From NCBI GenBank assembly GCA_037445875.1, contig JBBIJR010000077.1:1-15658 (forward strand): a stretch of DNA of 15,658 nt. The letters are read 5' to 3'. This DNA is from JBBIJR01 sp037445875. Lineage in GTDB: Bacteria > CLD3 > SB21. The notes below the pieces were generated by a model that was not told the DNA's origin, ran no database searches, and saw only the letters and a program-made list of their open reading frames with translations. Within the stretch, counting starts at the first letter, position 1; every line of letters begins with the position of its first letter. Of the stretch, positions 1 to 7,931 are shown in pieces. The position numbers and the translations under genes were made by a program.

Positions 1-3000
1 CGTGGCGATGCGATACCAACTCGAACCGCCGTCGGTAGTCCTCAGGATCACCCACTTTCCACCGACCGGATCTCCGTAGGCGATGCCATTGGTCGCATCG
101 AACATATGGATCGCATCCATGAATCCGCCGGTCAGGTTGTACACCTCCTGCCACGACTGGCCGCCGTCGGTGGTCCGGTAAATGTACGTCGCCGACGGTG
201 ACGTCGTGACGAACGCAGTCCACTGATCCAGCGCCGTGATGTTGTACACGTCTCCGAATGAGCTTCCCACGTTCTCCCAGCTGTTTCCGCCGTCGATGGT
301 TCTCAATACCGTACCACCGGCACCTCCGGCCCACGCCACCGTCTGTGAGACGGCCTTAACCGAGTACAACGCGTTCGTCGTTCCGCTGGTCTGCACATTC
401 CATCCCGGCACCGGAACGAACGGCGCACGCACCGCGTTGATGCCGAATACCTGATTGCTCGTGGTCGTGTTGCTTCCATCGGTGGCCTCCACCTTCCAGT
501 AGATCATGATGGAGGCGCCGTACGCAACGCCCAGGCTGGCCAGGTAGTCGTCAAAGTCGCTCAGATAGCTTGTCAGCACGGTGTCTGCACCTCCGTTGTT
601 CGACGGCTCCCTGGTTTCCACCGGCGAGCCGAACGAAGCCGACGTGTCGCTGACGATCGTGTACGTGACCGGCTGAGCTTCCGGATCGATCGACATCGTC
701 CATGTGACAAAGAACGAATCCGACGAAGCCGCATCGGTTACGATGCGCGAGCCGTCCGGAGGGCTGAGCAGATCAAACGCAGATGGAGCCAGATTGGGTG
801 GAATGACCACGTCCACAAAAATGCTCCACCGTCTTAGATTGCCGTCGTCTCCGATGCCATCGTCAAGGGAACGAAGAATCCAGTCGCCGTTCGGGTCTAT
901 GCCGCGGTATTTCGCAAACCCCGTTGCACCTTCTGGCCTGAAGTAGCCGGTAAACGGCGCATTCGCCAGCACGATGGACGTAATGGACGCTCGGGCCATA
1001 TCGGTGAAAGCGGTTCCGATGAAATGGTCCCCGCTGCTGCCGTTGTCCGTCGTGATCTCCAGCGAGTCGCCGTTCGGCCCGAAAAAGAACATATCGATGT
1101 CGGCCACAAACGTGTGCGTCAGCGAGTCCAGCGTCATACGCACCCGATTGACCGTATAGTTGGAACCCGTGGAGACCGCCAGCGTGTCAAAGCGACCGGA
1201 CGTGTTGGTAAATGGTCGCGACGCATCCGTGCTGTAGATGGCAATGGTCGCACCCGTATTGCCGGCCGCATAGACCATATCGGAGAAGGACACAGAGTCG
1301 TTTGTGGGTGTACCGTCGCTGGTCAGAGCCGAGTGCACCAGATAATTATGCAGGCCCGTGACCGAAGGCGTGTAGTCAAACGATACCATTCCCGTCTCGC
1401 CCGGATTCAGTGTAATGGCTCCATCCGAGCCCACCTGAATACCGTCCTCGAAAAGTTTGACAATACCGCCCGTTTCGGGCACATTGCCGAGATTCGTCAC
1501 TCTGGCCATCACGGAACCCAGGTCACCTGCCACAAACGCCGGTGACAAGTCAACCTTGGAGACGGTGTAGTCGTGCACATCCGCCACGATCCGGTACGAA
1601 TTCGGAGTGGTCGGAGGTACGGCCGCCGCGGGCGGGTTGGGCGTCAACCCGGACGCCCCAACCGACGGCGAGGCGCTCACGTTCGGGCCCGTCGTATCCA
1701 TGTCCTGCGCGCAAAGGTAGTAGAACACCGTGTCGCCCAGAACAGCACCGGTACCAAAGGTGAACTGATATCCACTGCCGCCCGTATGCGTGGCCGTCGC
1801 AGCAGTGTACGAGCCACCCGAACTGATCTTCCAATACAAGACCGGCAACCCGATCCCTGACGTGGGAACGCCCGACACATCCGTGATGGTCGTGTTCAGC
1901 GTCCGAGTGGCATAGATCGCCGGCACGTCCCCGAGCGGTGTATACGTCATGGCCGGACCTGTAAAGTCATCGATCATGAACGTACCCTCATCCGCACCGA
2001 TGTCCGGCGTCGTGGCATTCCGCAGATCACCGTCAAAGTCCGTAGTTACCGAGGCAAGTCCCTGCCCCCCGCTTTCAACTTGTGTCGGAACACCCATGTC
2101 AATGTGCAGATCGTATGGAGGTACCAACACGTTGCTGAACGGCACATTCTCGGTCATCGACGACGTTTCGCGCGGGATCACTCTGGCCTGAAACTGAGCC
2201 AGTGTGGAGTCGCTGTTCGCCCCGTTGTAGAAGATGAGCCTCTTGTTGAACGTCGGCGTCCCCGCGTACCAGATGTTGTTGTTCGATGTGGTTGCGATAT
2301 TCGTCAGAGACGTTGTCGTCTTCACAAAGGCGCACTGACGGGATGTGCCCGATCCGTGCGAGCTGAGGTTGACGAAAATGTTGTTTCTCACGTCCACGAT
2401 CGTCGGCGTGGTTGTCACATAGAACGCACCGCTGGTACGGGAGGTAGATGTCAAAGCTGCATCCAGATACACGGTGTTGTGATAGACATTAACCGCCGAT
2501 CCTGACGCAACGCGAATGCCCTGGATATTTGGCGTCGACGTCGTGGACGTCCCGCCCGGGCATTTGATGTCCGACACGAGGTTGTTGTAGATATTCACGG
2601 TCGCCATGGCATCGACGGCCAGGCCCGCGATGTACGTCGTCGTACTTGTCGTGAAGTGATACAGGTCGTAAACCTGGTTCCGGTAGATGTTGTACGTTCC
2701 CGTGTTAATAATGTGAATCCCGCGGGCCAATCCACCAGCGGTCGAGCGGTGGATCAAGCCATGCACCACATTATCATATATGTCGACCGTCCCGGTGGCT
2801 ATTCCGCCATTCGCGGTAATCCCGTAAAGGCTGAACGCTCCCGCCTGAGTCACCATAACGTCAACATCAAAAATCTTGAAGCCGTCCTGGCCGTAATAGT
2901 AGATACCGCAATTGAAATTCGCTGAAGCTGCGGCAACGGCACTAATGTAGCTCGATCCACCACCGGTGGTCCCGATCTCATTGGCCGTCTCAAAGTACGT

Positions 3001-4641
3001 CGCACTTCCGACAAACGTCATACCCCAGCTGCCGCCGGAGATGTTGAAATTGTAAATGTGGTTGTAACTGTTGGCACCCGCGGCCGATGTCGCGCCGGTT
3101 GATGCCGAAACAACACCTTGAGTCTGGTTGGTACTGACGGTGTCATTGAGCATGACCGTGAAGTTCTTTATGGTATTGTTCGTGGCACCATCGGTTGCCG
3201 TTGCAGCCGCAAGATAGTATCCAATGTTTAATGTACTGCCCCCTGCCGCCCGCTGCTGAACGTCGATACCGTCAAACGTGACGTAGTCGCAGCCGTTCAA
3301 CACGATACCGAGGCCGTTCATGTGAACGGTTACCGTCCCGGATTCCTTGACAAACACCACCGGATTCGACGGGCTCGAGCCGAAAATCGGATCGATCTGC
3401 AGCGTAGAATCGGCTTCCGTCCCCGCATCGACTCCGTAGTTGCCAGGACGCACCATGAACGTCACCCCGCCGGCTCCCACACCGCCTCCCAGGGCCGTAA
3501 TGGCGTCCGTAAAGGAGGCATAATCCGGCGTAGTGCCGCCGATCGTCTTGGTCCCGGAAATCGGAGGCGACGCGTTCAGCGTCCCGTTCAGCGTGTCGTT
3601 GGACGAGTTTTGGTCAGGAGTCAGAGTGATCAGCCTGAGCGTATAGGCCCCGGAAGGAATGCCTCCGGTTACCGGATCAAAGGTCACCTGCTCCGTGGCA
3701 CCCGGCGCAATACTGGTGATGATCTTAGTGCTCGTATAGACATTGCCGCCGGAGTTGATTTCGTACTTGACGTTCACATTGGATTGCGTTGCGGAACCTA
3801 AATTCTTGAAAGAAGCCAGCGGAGTGAACGTCTGGTTAGGGTTAATCGTGGACCCGCTGAGAGGATCATCATACGAGAAGGCCTGAATATCGTTCGTGTC
3901 CAACTGCCCGACGAAGATGTTGTCAATGTACAGATTGTTGCCGAAGTCACTGGCAGCCAGAAAACGAATCTTGTTCGTCCCAACCGGAATGGCCAGCCTC
4001 TTGGTTCCCCACTGACCGGCCGTGGGAACAAAAGCGGAACTTGTTGGCGGTGCGGTAACCATGCCGGTTCCTACCGGATCCAGCCCGGAATACGATACGA
4101 TCGTCAGCCACGACGTTCCTCCGTCCGTCGAGTAATCGACGTACAGGGAGTCATCGGCGGGAGTAGAATAGTTCGCATACGCATGATCGAACACAAGCGT
4201 ATCGCCCGCCATCGTGGCTGTGAGTGTTGGAAGTATCAACTCATGGTTCCCCGAAAAAACGTCGTAGAAAGCGCTCTTCGCAGAAGCCACGCCGACGCCG
4301 TATCCGCTGGCGGCGGTCGAACGGGACCAGATCGTCCCGGTCGTGCTCCATCCGGTCGGGGGAAACGTTGCGTCTTCGAAATCCTGTTGGATCTGGAACC
4401 CTTCGATGGTCCTCCTCGAAGACGTATAGTAGGGTCTAGCCAGAGTCGGCTGTTTGACTTTCACGGCAGGCAGGTAACGAACGCTACCGTCCTCCATAAC
4501 AATGGCCTGGCCGTGCTCCGGCTGCGTTTGTTTCTTCCACTGAGCTTTGAGACTGTCCGGGACCACAATGGCCACAACGAACAACCAGAGGCTCAACTGG
4601 AGAAGGCCCCTCCATCTCAAGTAGTGACTCAATCTCATCAT
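1..4641 (-). CDS. Giant secreted multidomain beta-helix/adhesin-like protein (3' end off the window)
   Basis: One frame stays open from the ATG at 4641 to the left edge, giving at least 1547 residues with no stop seen. A purine-rich GGGAGAGG precedes two tandem ATGs (4641 and 4638). Residues 1-33 form a signal peptide (hydrophobic LLQLSLWLFVVAIVV, cleavage after LKA). Then come an adhesin/MAM-like jelly-roll module (FEDATFPPTGW at 88, ending in YIDNIFVG near 245), a CARDB-like module (about 268-355), a right-handed parallel beta-helix with many N-x-x-Y/V-N turns (about 368-880, closing with DIGADEG), an Ig-like module (about 898-988), a second CARDB module (about 1020-1118), a proprotein-convertase P-like domain (about 1133-1280, with FFGPNGDSLE and DPNGDWIL), an FN3-like module (about 1290-1398) and three Ycf48/sortilin-type repeats with RTxDGGxSW (about 1445, 1486, 1533). 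It is probably exported and surface-bound or released. A type IX sorting domain may lie beyond the edge but is not seen. No catalytic residues are evident, so the function is unknown; adhesion or glycan binding is inference. Confidence 0.88.
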   Translation of the reverse strand, partial: MMRLSHYLRWRGLLQLSLWLFVVAIVVPDSLKAQWKKQTQPEHGQAIVMEDGSVRYLPAVKVKQPTLARPYYTSSRRTIEGFQIQQDFEDATFPPTGWSTTGTIWSRSTAASGYGVGVASAKSAFYDVFSGNHELILPTLTATMAGDTLVFDHAYANYSTPADDSLYVDYSTDGGTSWLTIVSYSGLDPVGTGMVTAPPTSSAFVPTAGQWGTKRLAIPVGTNKIRFLAASDFGNNLYIDNIFVGQLDTNDIQAFSYDDPLSGSTINPNQTFTPLASFKNLGSATQSNVNVKYEINSGGNVYTSTKIITSIAPGATEQVTFDPVTGGIPSGAYTLRLITLTPDQNSSNDTLNGTLNASPPISGTKTIGGTTPDYASFTDAITALGGGVGAGGVTFMVRPGNYGVDAGTEADSTLQIDPIFGSSPSNPVVFVKESGTVTVHMNGLGIVLNGCDYVTFDGIDVQQRAAGGSTLNIGYYLAAATATDGATNNTIKNFTVMLNDTVSTNQTQGVVSASTGATSAAGANSYNHIYNFNISGGSWGMTFVGSATYFETANEIGTTGGGSSYISAVAAASANFNCGIYYYGQDGFKIFDVDVMVTQAGAFSLYGITANGGIATGTVDIYDNVVHGLIHRSTAGGLARGIHIINTGTYNIYRNQVYDLYHFTTSTTTYIAGLAVDAMATVNIYNNLVSDIKCPGGTSTTSTPNIQGIRVASGSAVNVYHNTVYLDAALTSTSRTSGAFYVTTTPTIVDVRNNIFVNLSSHGSGTSRQCAFVKTTTSLTNIATTSNNNIWYAGTPTFNKRLIFYNGANSDSTLAQFQARVIPRETSSMTENVPFSNVLVPPYDLHIDMGVPTQVESGGQGLASVTTDFDGDLRNATTPDIGADEGTFMIDDFTGPAMTYTPLGDVPAIYATRTLNTTITDVSGVPTSGIGLPVLYWKISSGGSYTAATATHTGGSGYQFTFGTGAVLGDTVFYYLCAQDMDTTGPNVSASPSVGASGLTPNPPAAAVPPTTPNSYRIVADVHDYTVSKVDLSPAFVAGDLGSVMARVTNLGNVPETGGIVKLFEDGIQVGSDGAITLNPGETGMVSFDYTPSVTGLHNYLVHSALTSDGTPTNDSVSFSDMVYAAGNTGATIAIYSTDASRPFTNTSGRFDTLAVSTGSNYTVNRVRMTLDSLTHTFVADIDMFFFGPNGDSLEITTDNGSSGDHFIGTAFTDMARASITSIVLANAPFTGYFRPEGATGFAKYRGIDPNGDWILRSLDDGIGDDGNLRRWSIFVDVVIPPNLAPSAFDLLSPPDGSRIVTDAASSDSFFVTWTMSIDPEAQPVTYTIVSDTSASFGSPVETREPSNNGGADTVLTSYLSDFDDYLASLGVAYGASIMIYWKVEATDGSNTTTSNQVFGINAVRAPFVPVPGWNVQTSGTTNALYSVKAVSQTVAWAGGAGGTVLRTIDGGNSWENVGSSFGDVYNITALDQWTAFVTTSPSATYIYRTTDGGQSWQEVYNLTGGFMDAIHMFDATNGIAYGDPVGGKWVILRTTDGGSSWYRIAT

Positions 4642-4840
4642 ACCTCTCCCTGTTTTATGTTACGGATCTCAGGTTGGTTAAACTACCCTCATGATAGAGA
4701 GCTCAACAAAATGAGAAAACGATCAAATCCGAAGGGCTGGTGATCCTATCTACAATCAGGACACCAGGGAAACCCAGTCAAGAAAAGAGAAGCCAAGTAA
4801 AGTCTTAAGCAAACCAAAACCTTGGAAGGAAGGCAGAATC

Positions 4841-4869
4841 AACATACCTAAAGGCCTTTTTTTTGTCAA
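4841..4869 (-). promoter_or_regulatory. Sigma70-type promoter for the secreted protein
   Basis: On the minus strand a consensus -35 TTGACA (4869-4864) is followed after exactly 17 bases by TATGTT (4846-4841), a 4/6 match to the -10 consensus. The predicted start near 4834 leaves a leader of about 190 nt before the ATG at 4641. The spacer contains an A-tract and the dyad AAAGGCCTTT, and a second dyad lies just upstream of the -35. This is a direct sequence match; activity is inferred. Confidence 0.7.
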
Positions 4870-4871
4870 GA

Positions 4872-4883
4872 CTTTTCGAAAAG
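4872..4883. promoter_or_regulatory. 12-bp palindrome abutting the -35 box (possible operator)
   Basis: CTTTTCGAAAAG is a perfect 12-bp palindrome ending three bases upstream of the TTGACA box, where an activator or repressor dimer could bind. No known regulator motif is recognised. AT-rich palindromes of this length can arise by chance, so the regulatory role is inference. Confidence 0.3.
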
Positions 4884-4915
4884 AATTTTCCTCCCTGGAC
4901 CGGTTGTCCTCCCAG

Positions 4916-4929
4916 CCCGGACGTCCGGG
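4916..4929. repeat. 14-bp perfect GC palindrome downstream of ruvC
   Basis: CCCGGACGTCCGGG begins 7 bases after the ruvC stop codon (minus direction). It could fold into a short hairpin that protects or ends the ruvC transcript, but no U-run follows on either strand, so it is not a canonical intrinsic terminator. A protein-binding dyad is the alternative. Confidence 0.4.
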
Positions 4930-4936
4930 TCAGGGT

Positions 4937-5485
4937 TCAGCTTTTAATTCGCTCCGGATGTGTCTTGACGTACTGCTCCCAACTCCTCGGGGCGACGGCG
5001 GGACGTTTCATTCGATGAGCGTGACAGATGGCAAGCCCTAATGCGTCCGACTCGTCCGCCCTCATCTTCCCATCGATCCGGAGGATCTGGCGAACCATGA
5101 AGGCCACCTGTTCTTTGGTTGCGCCGCCGGATCCCACAACACCCAATTTCATTTCCTTCGGAGAATACTCGTATATAGGCACGCCCCGGTGAATAGCCGC
5201 CAGCATGATCGCAGCCCTCGCATGGCCGAGTTTCAAGGCGGACTGAACGTTCCGGTGGTGGAAGACGCTTTCCAGGGCCACCTCACCCGGCGCATACTCA
5301 TCGAGCAGTTGCAGAACACGGGCATACAACTCGCTGAGTTTCGTCTGCAGGCCTCCGCCCGGGAGGCGGACCGTCCCGCTGGCCACACGGTCCAACTGCC
5401 CTCTCGACACTTCGACGACCCCGTAACCCGTCACCACCGTCCCCGGGTCGACGCCGATGATGATCCTCTTACTGAAAGCGCACAA
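4937..5485 (-). CDS. ruvC: Holliday junction resolvase RuvC
   Basis: RuvC is the dimeric endonuclease that cuts four-way DNA junctions after RuvAB branch migration, in the cytoplasm. The 182-residue product has the normal family length and the RNase-H-like active site: D13 in GVDPGT, E72 in ALESVF, and D144/D147 in the MRADESDALGLAICH helix. The conserved KLGHARA and YSPKEMK segments are also present. The only usable start in frame is TTG at 5485, because an in-frame TGA lies 24 bases upstream. GGGAG at 5495-5499 sits 9 bases before it. The start lies inside the end of the upstream lipoprotein gene (17-bp overlap), which suggests translational coupling and low, tied expression. ruvA and ruvB are not in the window. 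It is the last gene of the operon with the DUF2520 and lipoprotein genes. Confidence 0.95.
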   Translation of the reverse strand: MCAFSKRIIIGVDPGTVVTGYGVVEVSRGQLDRVASGTVRLPGGGLQTKLSELYARVLQLLDEYAPGEVALESVFHHRNVQSALKLGHARAAIMLAAIHRGVPIYEYSPKEMKLGVVGSGGATKEQVAFMVRQILRIDGKMRADESDALGLAICHAHRMKRPAVAPRSWEQYVKTHPERIKS

Positions 5486-5843
5486 ACCGCCGTTCTCCCA
5501 GACTGAACCTCAACACCAGGGACGTTTTCGTCAGGCGATCGATGTAGTACGTGAGCGGCGGATCTCCGGGCGCGGGCTCGGGAAGCTCTTCCAGATACAG
5601 GTAGCGGCTTTCCACGTAGTACCGGTAGTCACGATAGAGGTGCTGATAGGTGTTGCTGATGTAAACCGTGTTGTCGTCGTAAAACGACAACGCCAGGGCA
5701 GTCGTGGTGTCGTTGGTCTCGGTCACAAAACGCCACTCTCCCCACAGGAGCCGTTCCATGCGCGCGTCAGCGGGATCCACAATGCTCTCGCGGCATGAGA
5801 GCAGACACACGCAGAAAACAACCGTAGCTATCCCTCGCTTCAT
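5469..5843 (-). CDS. Small lipoprotein, possibly lipocalin-like
   Basis: A 124-residue product with a short positively charged N-terminus, a hydrophobic stretch and a lipobox (LLSC, lipidated Cys at residue 17), so it should be exported and anchored by signal peptidase II. The mature part begins with a WGEW-like segment and continues as alternating aromatic/polar beta strands (FYDDNTVYISNTY, YRYYVESRYLYLEEL, YYIDRLTKTSLVLRF). That pattern resembles small lipocalin-like lipoproteins of the FCB group, but I do not recognise a named family. The ATG lies one base after the TAG of the DUF2520 gene, with AGAAAGG upstream, and its 3' end overlaps ruvC by 17 bp. It is thus the middle gene of an operon. 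Why a lipoprotein sits between a cytoplasmic Rossmann protein and a resolvase is not evident. No function is assigned. Confidence 0.8.
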   Translation of the reverse strand: MKRGIATVVFCVCLLSCRESIVDPADARMERLLWGEWRFVTETNDTTTALALSFYDDNTVYISNTYQHLYRDYRYYVESRYLYLEELPEPAPGDPPLTYYIDRLTKTSLVLRFSLGERRFVRFQ

Positions 5844-5844
5844 G

Positions 5845-6741
5845 CTACGCCTTTCTCTTTGAACGTTTCTTTCCCGAATAGCCTCGTTTCTTCGATATCA
5901 ACTCGTTTGCCATGACAATCAACTCATTGTACAGAGGAAGGAACTGAGGGTCGGCATGCCGGAGAGCGGCCCGGTGGGCCTCCAGTGTGCCGCGGTCCCC
6001 GCGAACCATCGGTCCCGTCAGCGAGCGTCCCGGTCCGTGTCGCGCGGCGTTGTTCCAGGTCTTGAGGAGAATGGGCTGCATCATGCGCTGAGCCGTTCGC
6101 CACGGTATGCCCATCCTTTCGTACCAGCATCTCACCCGTTCGAGCATCAGAACAAGGAAATTGGACGTGACGACACCGCCCAGGTGATAGAGAGGTTTCA
6201 GGGCGGTTGGAATATTCACGACGGTCCCTCCAATGTCCCTCACCAGCCGCACAACCGCAGGTCGAGCCTCCCGCATTCCCTCCACGCCAAAGACCACACC
6301 GCGAAAAACGTTCGGGCTGACAGTACCACGCAGCCGCGGGATCGACTGCATGGGGTGGCACGAGTACGTCAGAATTCTGCCCGCGGATGGATTGGCCGAT
6401 GGCCTGAGGGCCCGGTGCGATCGCGCACCCGACGTATGAACGAGAATGGTCCTGCGCGTTCGAAATCGGACCGTCCCCAACTCCCGAGCCGTCGAATCCA
6501 GTGCATCGTCCGGAACACAGACAAAGACGACGTGACATCCGTTCACGAGGTCGGCCCTGTTGCCTGCCCTGGCACATCCGATCCGCTGGGCCAGACGCAA
6601 CGCTGCACTCCTGGTCCTGCTTACCACAGCCTCGATCCGGTAGCCGCGTTCCCCAAGGGCAACTCCCAGCGCGGTACCTACCGCACCGGCGCCGACCAGT
6701 CCTATCCGCACACGCTCTTTTCGCGGTTGCCCCACGTCCAA
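5845..6741 (-). CDS. DUF2520/Rossmann-fold NAD(P)-binding protein
   Basis: The product of up to 298 residues has an N-terminal Rossmann fold with the dinucleotide-binding GLVGAGAVGTALG (from residue 14). It continues with FVCVPDDAL, LVHTSGA and SCHPMQSIP, which are the layout of the DUF2520 family, related to F420-dependent NADP reductases and pyrroline-5-carboxylate reductases. The C-terminal helical part (PLYHLGGVVTSNFLVLM, then a helical tail) fits the DUF2520 domain, and the tail ends in a basic KKRSKRKA stretch. The substrate is unknown. The start is uncertain: the frame opens with TTG at 6741 directly after an in-frame TGA, GTG at 6735 or 6711 are alternatives, and none has a strong ribosome site. 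It heads the operon with the lipoprotein and ruvC and is divergent from the DUF2203 gene across about 120 bp. Confidence 0.85.
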   Translation of the reverse strand: MDVGQPRKERVRIGLVGAGAVGTALGVALGERGYRIEAVVSRTRSAALRLAQRIGCARAGNRADLVNGCHVVFVCVPDDALDSTARELGTVRFRTRRTILVHTSGARSHRALRPSANPSAGRILTYSCHPMQSIPRLRGTVSPNVFRGVVFGVEGMREARPAVVRLVRDIGGTVVNIPTALKPLYHLGGVVTSNFLVLMLERVRCWYERMGIPWRTAQRMMQPILLKTWNNAARHGPGRSLTGPMVRGDRGTLEAHRAALRHADPQFLPLYNELIVMANELISKKRGYSGKKRSKRKA

Positions 6742-6799
6742 TCAATTTCAGCAGTTTCCCAATCAAAAGCAACCGTTTGTTGAGCTTGAGGTCCCCAGT

Positions 6800-6828
6800 T
6801 TGCGCTTGCTTTCGCCGGACCGAATAAT
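6800..6828 (+). promoter_or_regulatory. Probable promoter for the DUF2203/HD genes
   Basis: TTGCGC (6800-6805, 3/6 match) and AATAAT (6823-6828, 5/6 match) are separated by 17 bases. The predicted start near 6835 gives a leader of about 27 nt. It lies in the only intergenic gap between the divergent DUF2520 and DUF2203 genes. The -35 is weak, so confidence is moderate. Confidence 0.5.
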
Positions 6829-6861
6829 TACATTGGCGAGTTCCAAGGGAATCCCCGCGCC

Positions 6862-7257
6862 ATGTCTTCGTATCTCCATAGACGTCACTTCACGATCGAA
6901 CAGGCCCGCCGGATGCTGCCCACCGTTCGCCAGAAAGTAGAAGAGTTGGTCCGCCTGAAGAATCACCTCGACTCCATTCATTACGACATCTTCAAACACC
7001 AGTACCTCGGCGGCAAAGGCCCGAACGGACAGCGTTATCATCCGGCCGAACTGGAGCGCCTTGTGGAGTTGATGCATTACTTCGAGAAAGAAGGGCTCGT
7101 CATCAAGAGCATCCAGGAGGGTCTCGTCGACTTCCCGTGCGTCAGGGACAACCGTGAAGAAGCGTATCTGTGCTGGAAGCTGGGAGAAGCGGACATCGAC
7201 TTCTGGCACACGATCAACGGCGGCTTCGCGGGTCGCCAGCCTCTTGCTCATCTCTAA
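6862..7257 (+). CDS. DUF2203 family protein
   Basis: A 131-residue cytoplasmic protein of full family length. Recognisable DUF2203 features are the opening FTIEQARRMLPTVRQKVEEL helix, a central amphipathic helix (HPAELERLVELMHYFEKEG), the strand segment GLVDFPCVRDNREEAYLCW, and the closing KLGEADIDFWHTINGGFAGR, which matches the WH-x-GFAGR end of the family. The biochemical function is unknown. The ATG at 6862 has AAGGGA 11 bases upstream. The HD hydrolase gene follows after 41 bp on the same strand, so the two are probably cotranscribed. A long minus-strand frame covers most of this gene but lacks family features and is treated as a shadow. Confidence 0.88.
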   Translation: MSSYLHRRHFTIEQARRMLPTVRQKVEELVRLKNHLDSIHYDIFKHQYLGGKGPNGQRYHPAELERLVELMHYFEKEGLVIKSIQEGLVDFPCVRDNREEAYLCWKLGEADIDFWHTINGGFAGRQPLAHL

Positions 7258-7298
7258 CCCATCCGGTTCGATCTGTGAATACGCGACCAAGGAAATCC

Positions 7299-7931
7299 GT
7301 GTCTCCCGCCTCTTTTCACAGCCGTCGCGAGAAGGACCTCTTCGACAACTTTGCGGATCTGGAATATCTGGAGTCCAGGTTCCACGAGTACCTTGGCCGT
7401 TACAAGTACTCCCGTTCCCACCGCCTTCTCATTTTGAAGGCGCTCGATTTTGCCCGGCTCGCCCACAACGGCCAGGAACGGGACGAGGGCATTCCGTACA
7501 TCACGCATCCGGTCAGGGTCGCCAATATTCTGCTGCACGAAGTGGCCCAGATGGAGTCCGACCTCGTGTGCACGGCCCTGCTTCATGATGTCATCGAGGA
7601 TTGCGCAATCACTACGCGGGAACTGAAGAACAACTTCAACGACCACGTCGCCCACATGGTCAAGGTACTCTCCAGGGACCCTCGCGTCGAGAACCACAAG
7701 CGTGTGTATTATGAAGGGATTCTACACGCCACCGACGACATCAAGCTCGTAAAGATCTGCGACCGGTTGGACAATCTCCGGTCCCTTCGATTCAGCACCA
7801 ACAAGACCAAGGTCAAGCGCTATGTCAGCGAGACGGAGCGCAAGTACACGGTCCTGGCCGAACACCTCAATCCGTATGTCTTTCGGGAATTCAAGCATGA
7901 AATCCTGTTTCTGAGAAACCGGAGGTCGTGA
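7299..7931 (+). CDS. Stand-alone HD-domain hydrolase, (p)ppGpp hydrolase-like
   Basis: About 210 residues with the HD fold of the hydrolase half of RelA/SpoT. Visible are the early helix FARLAHNGQERDEGIPYITHP (first metal His about residue 56, HP at 70), the metal-binding HD in LLHDVIED (about 96-97) and the distal Asp in ICDRLDNLRS (about 154). No synthetase or TGS domain follows, so it resembles small alarmone hydrolases (MESH1-like). Degradation of (p)ppGpp or a related nucleotide is an inference from the family. The start is chosen at GTG 7299 because AAGGA sits 5 bases before it. GTG 7275 lacks a ribosome site, and further upstream the frame only overlaps the DUF2203 gene. The stop overlaps the start of a small downstream ORF. 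Confidence 0.85.
   Translation: MSPASFHSRREKDLFDNFADLEYLESRFHEYLGRYKYSRSHRLLILKALDFARLAHNGQERDEGIPYITHPVRVANILLHEVAQMESDLVCTALLHDVIEDCAITTRELKNNFNDHVAHMVKVLSRDPRVENHKRVYYEGILHATDDIKLVKICDRLDNLRSLRFSTNKTKVKRYVSETERKYTVLAEHLNPYVFREFKHEILFLRNRRS

Noticed and set aside
4850..4864. AAAGGCCTTT followed by a T-run as a plus-strand terminator
   Set aside because: The stem is only 5 bp with no loop and there is no plus-strand gene upstream. The T-run is better explained as the A-tract of the minus-strand promoter spacer.
5924..6772. Long alternative frames on both strands over the DUF2520 gene (also 5956-6783 plus)
   Set aside because: Their products are rich in Arg, Ser, Pro and Cys without domain features, whereas 5845-6741 minus carries a proper Rossmann motif.
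6763..7290. 175-codon minus-strand frame over the DUF2203 gene
   Set aside because: The plus-strand frame has clear DUF2203 motifs along its full length; the minus frame has none and is an antisense shadow.
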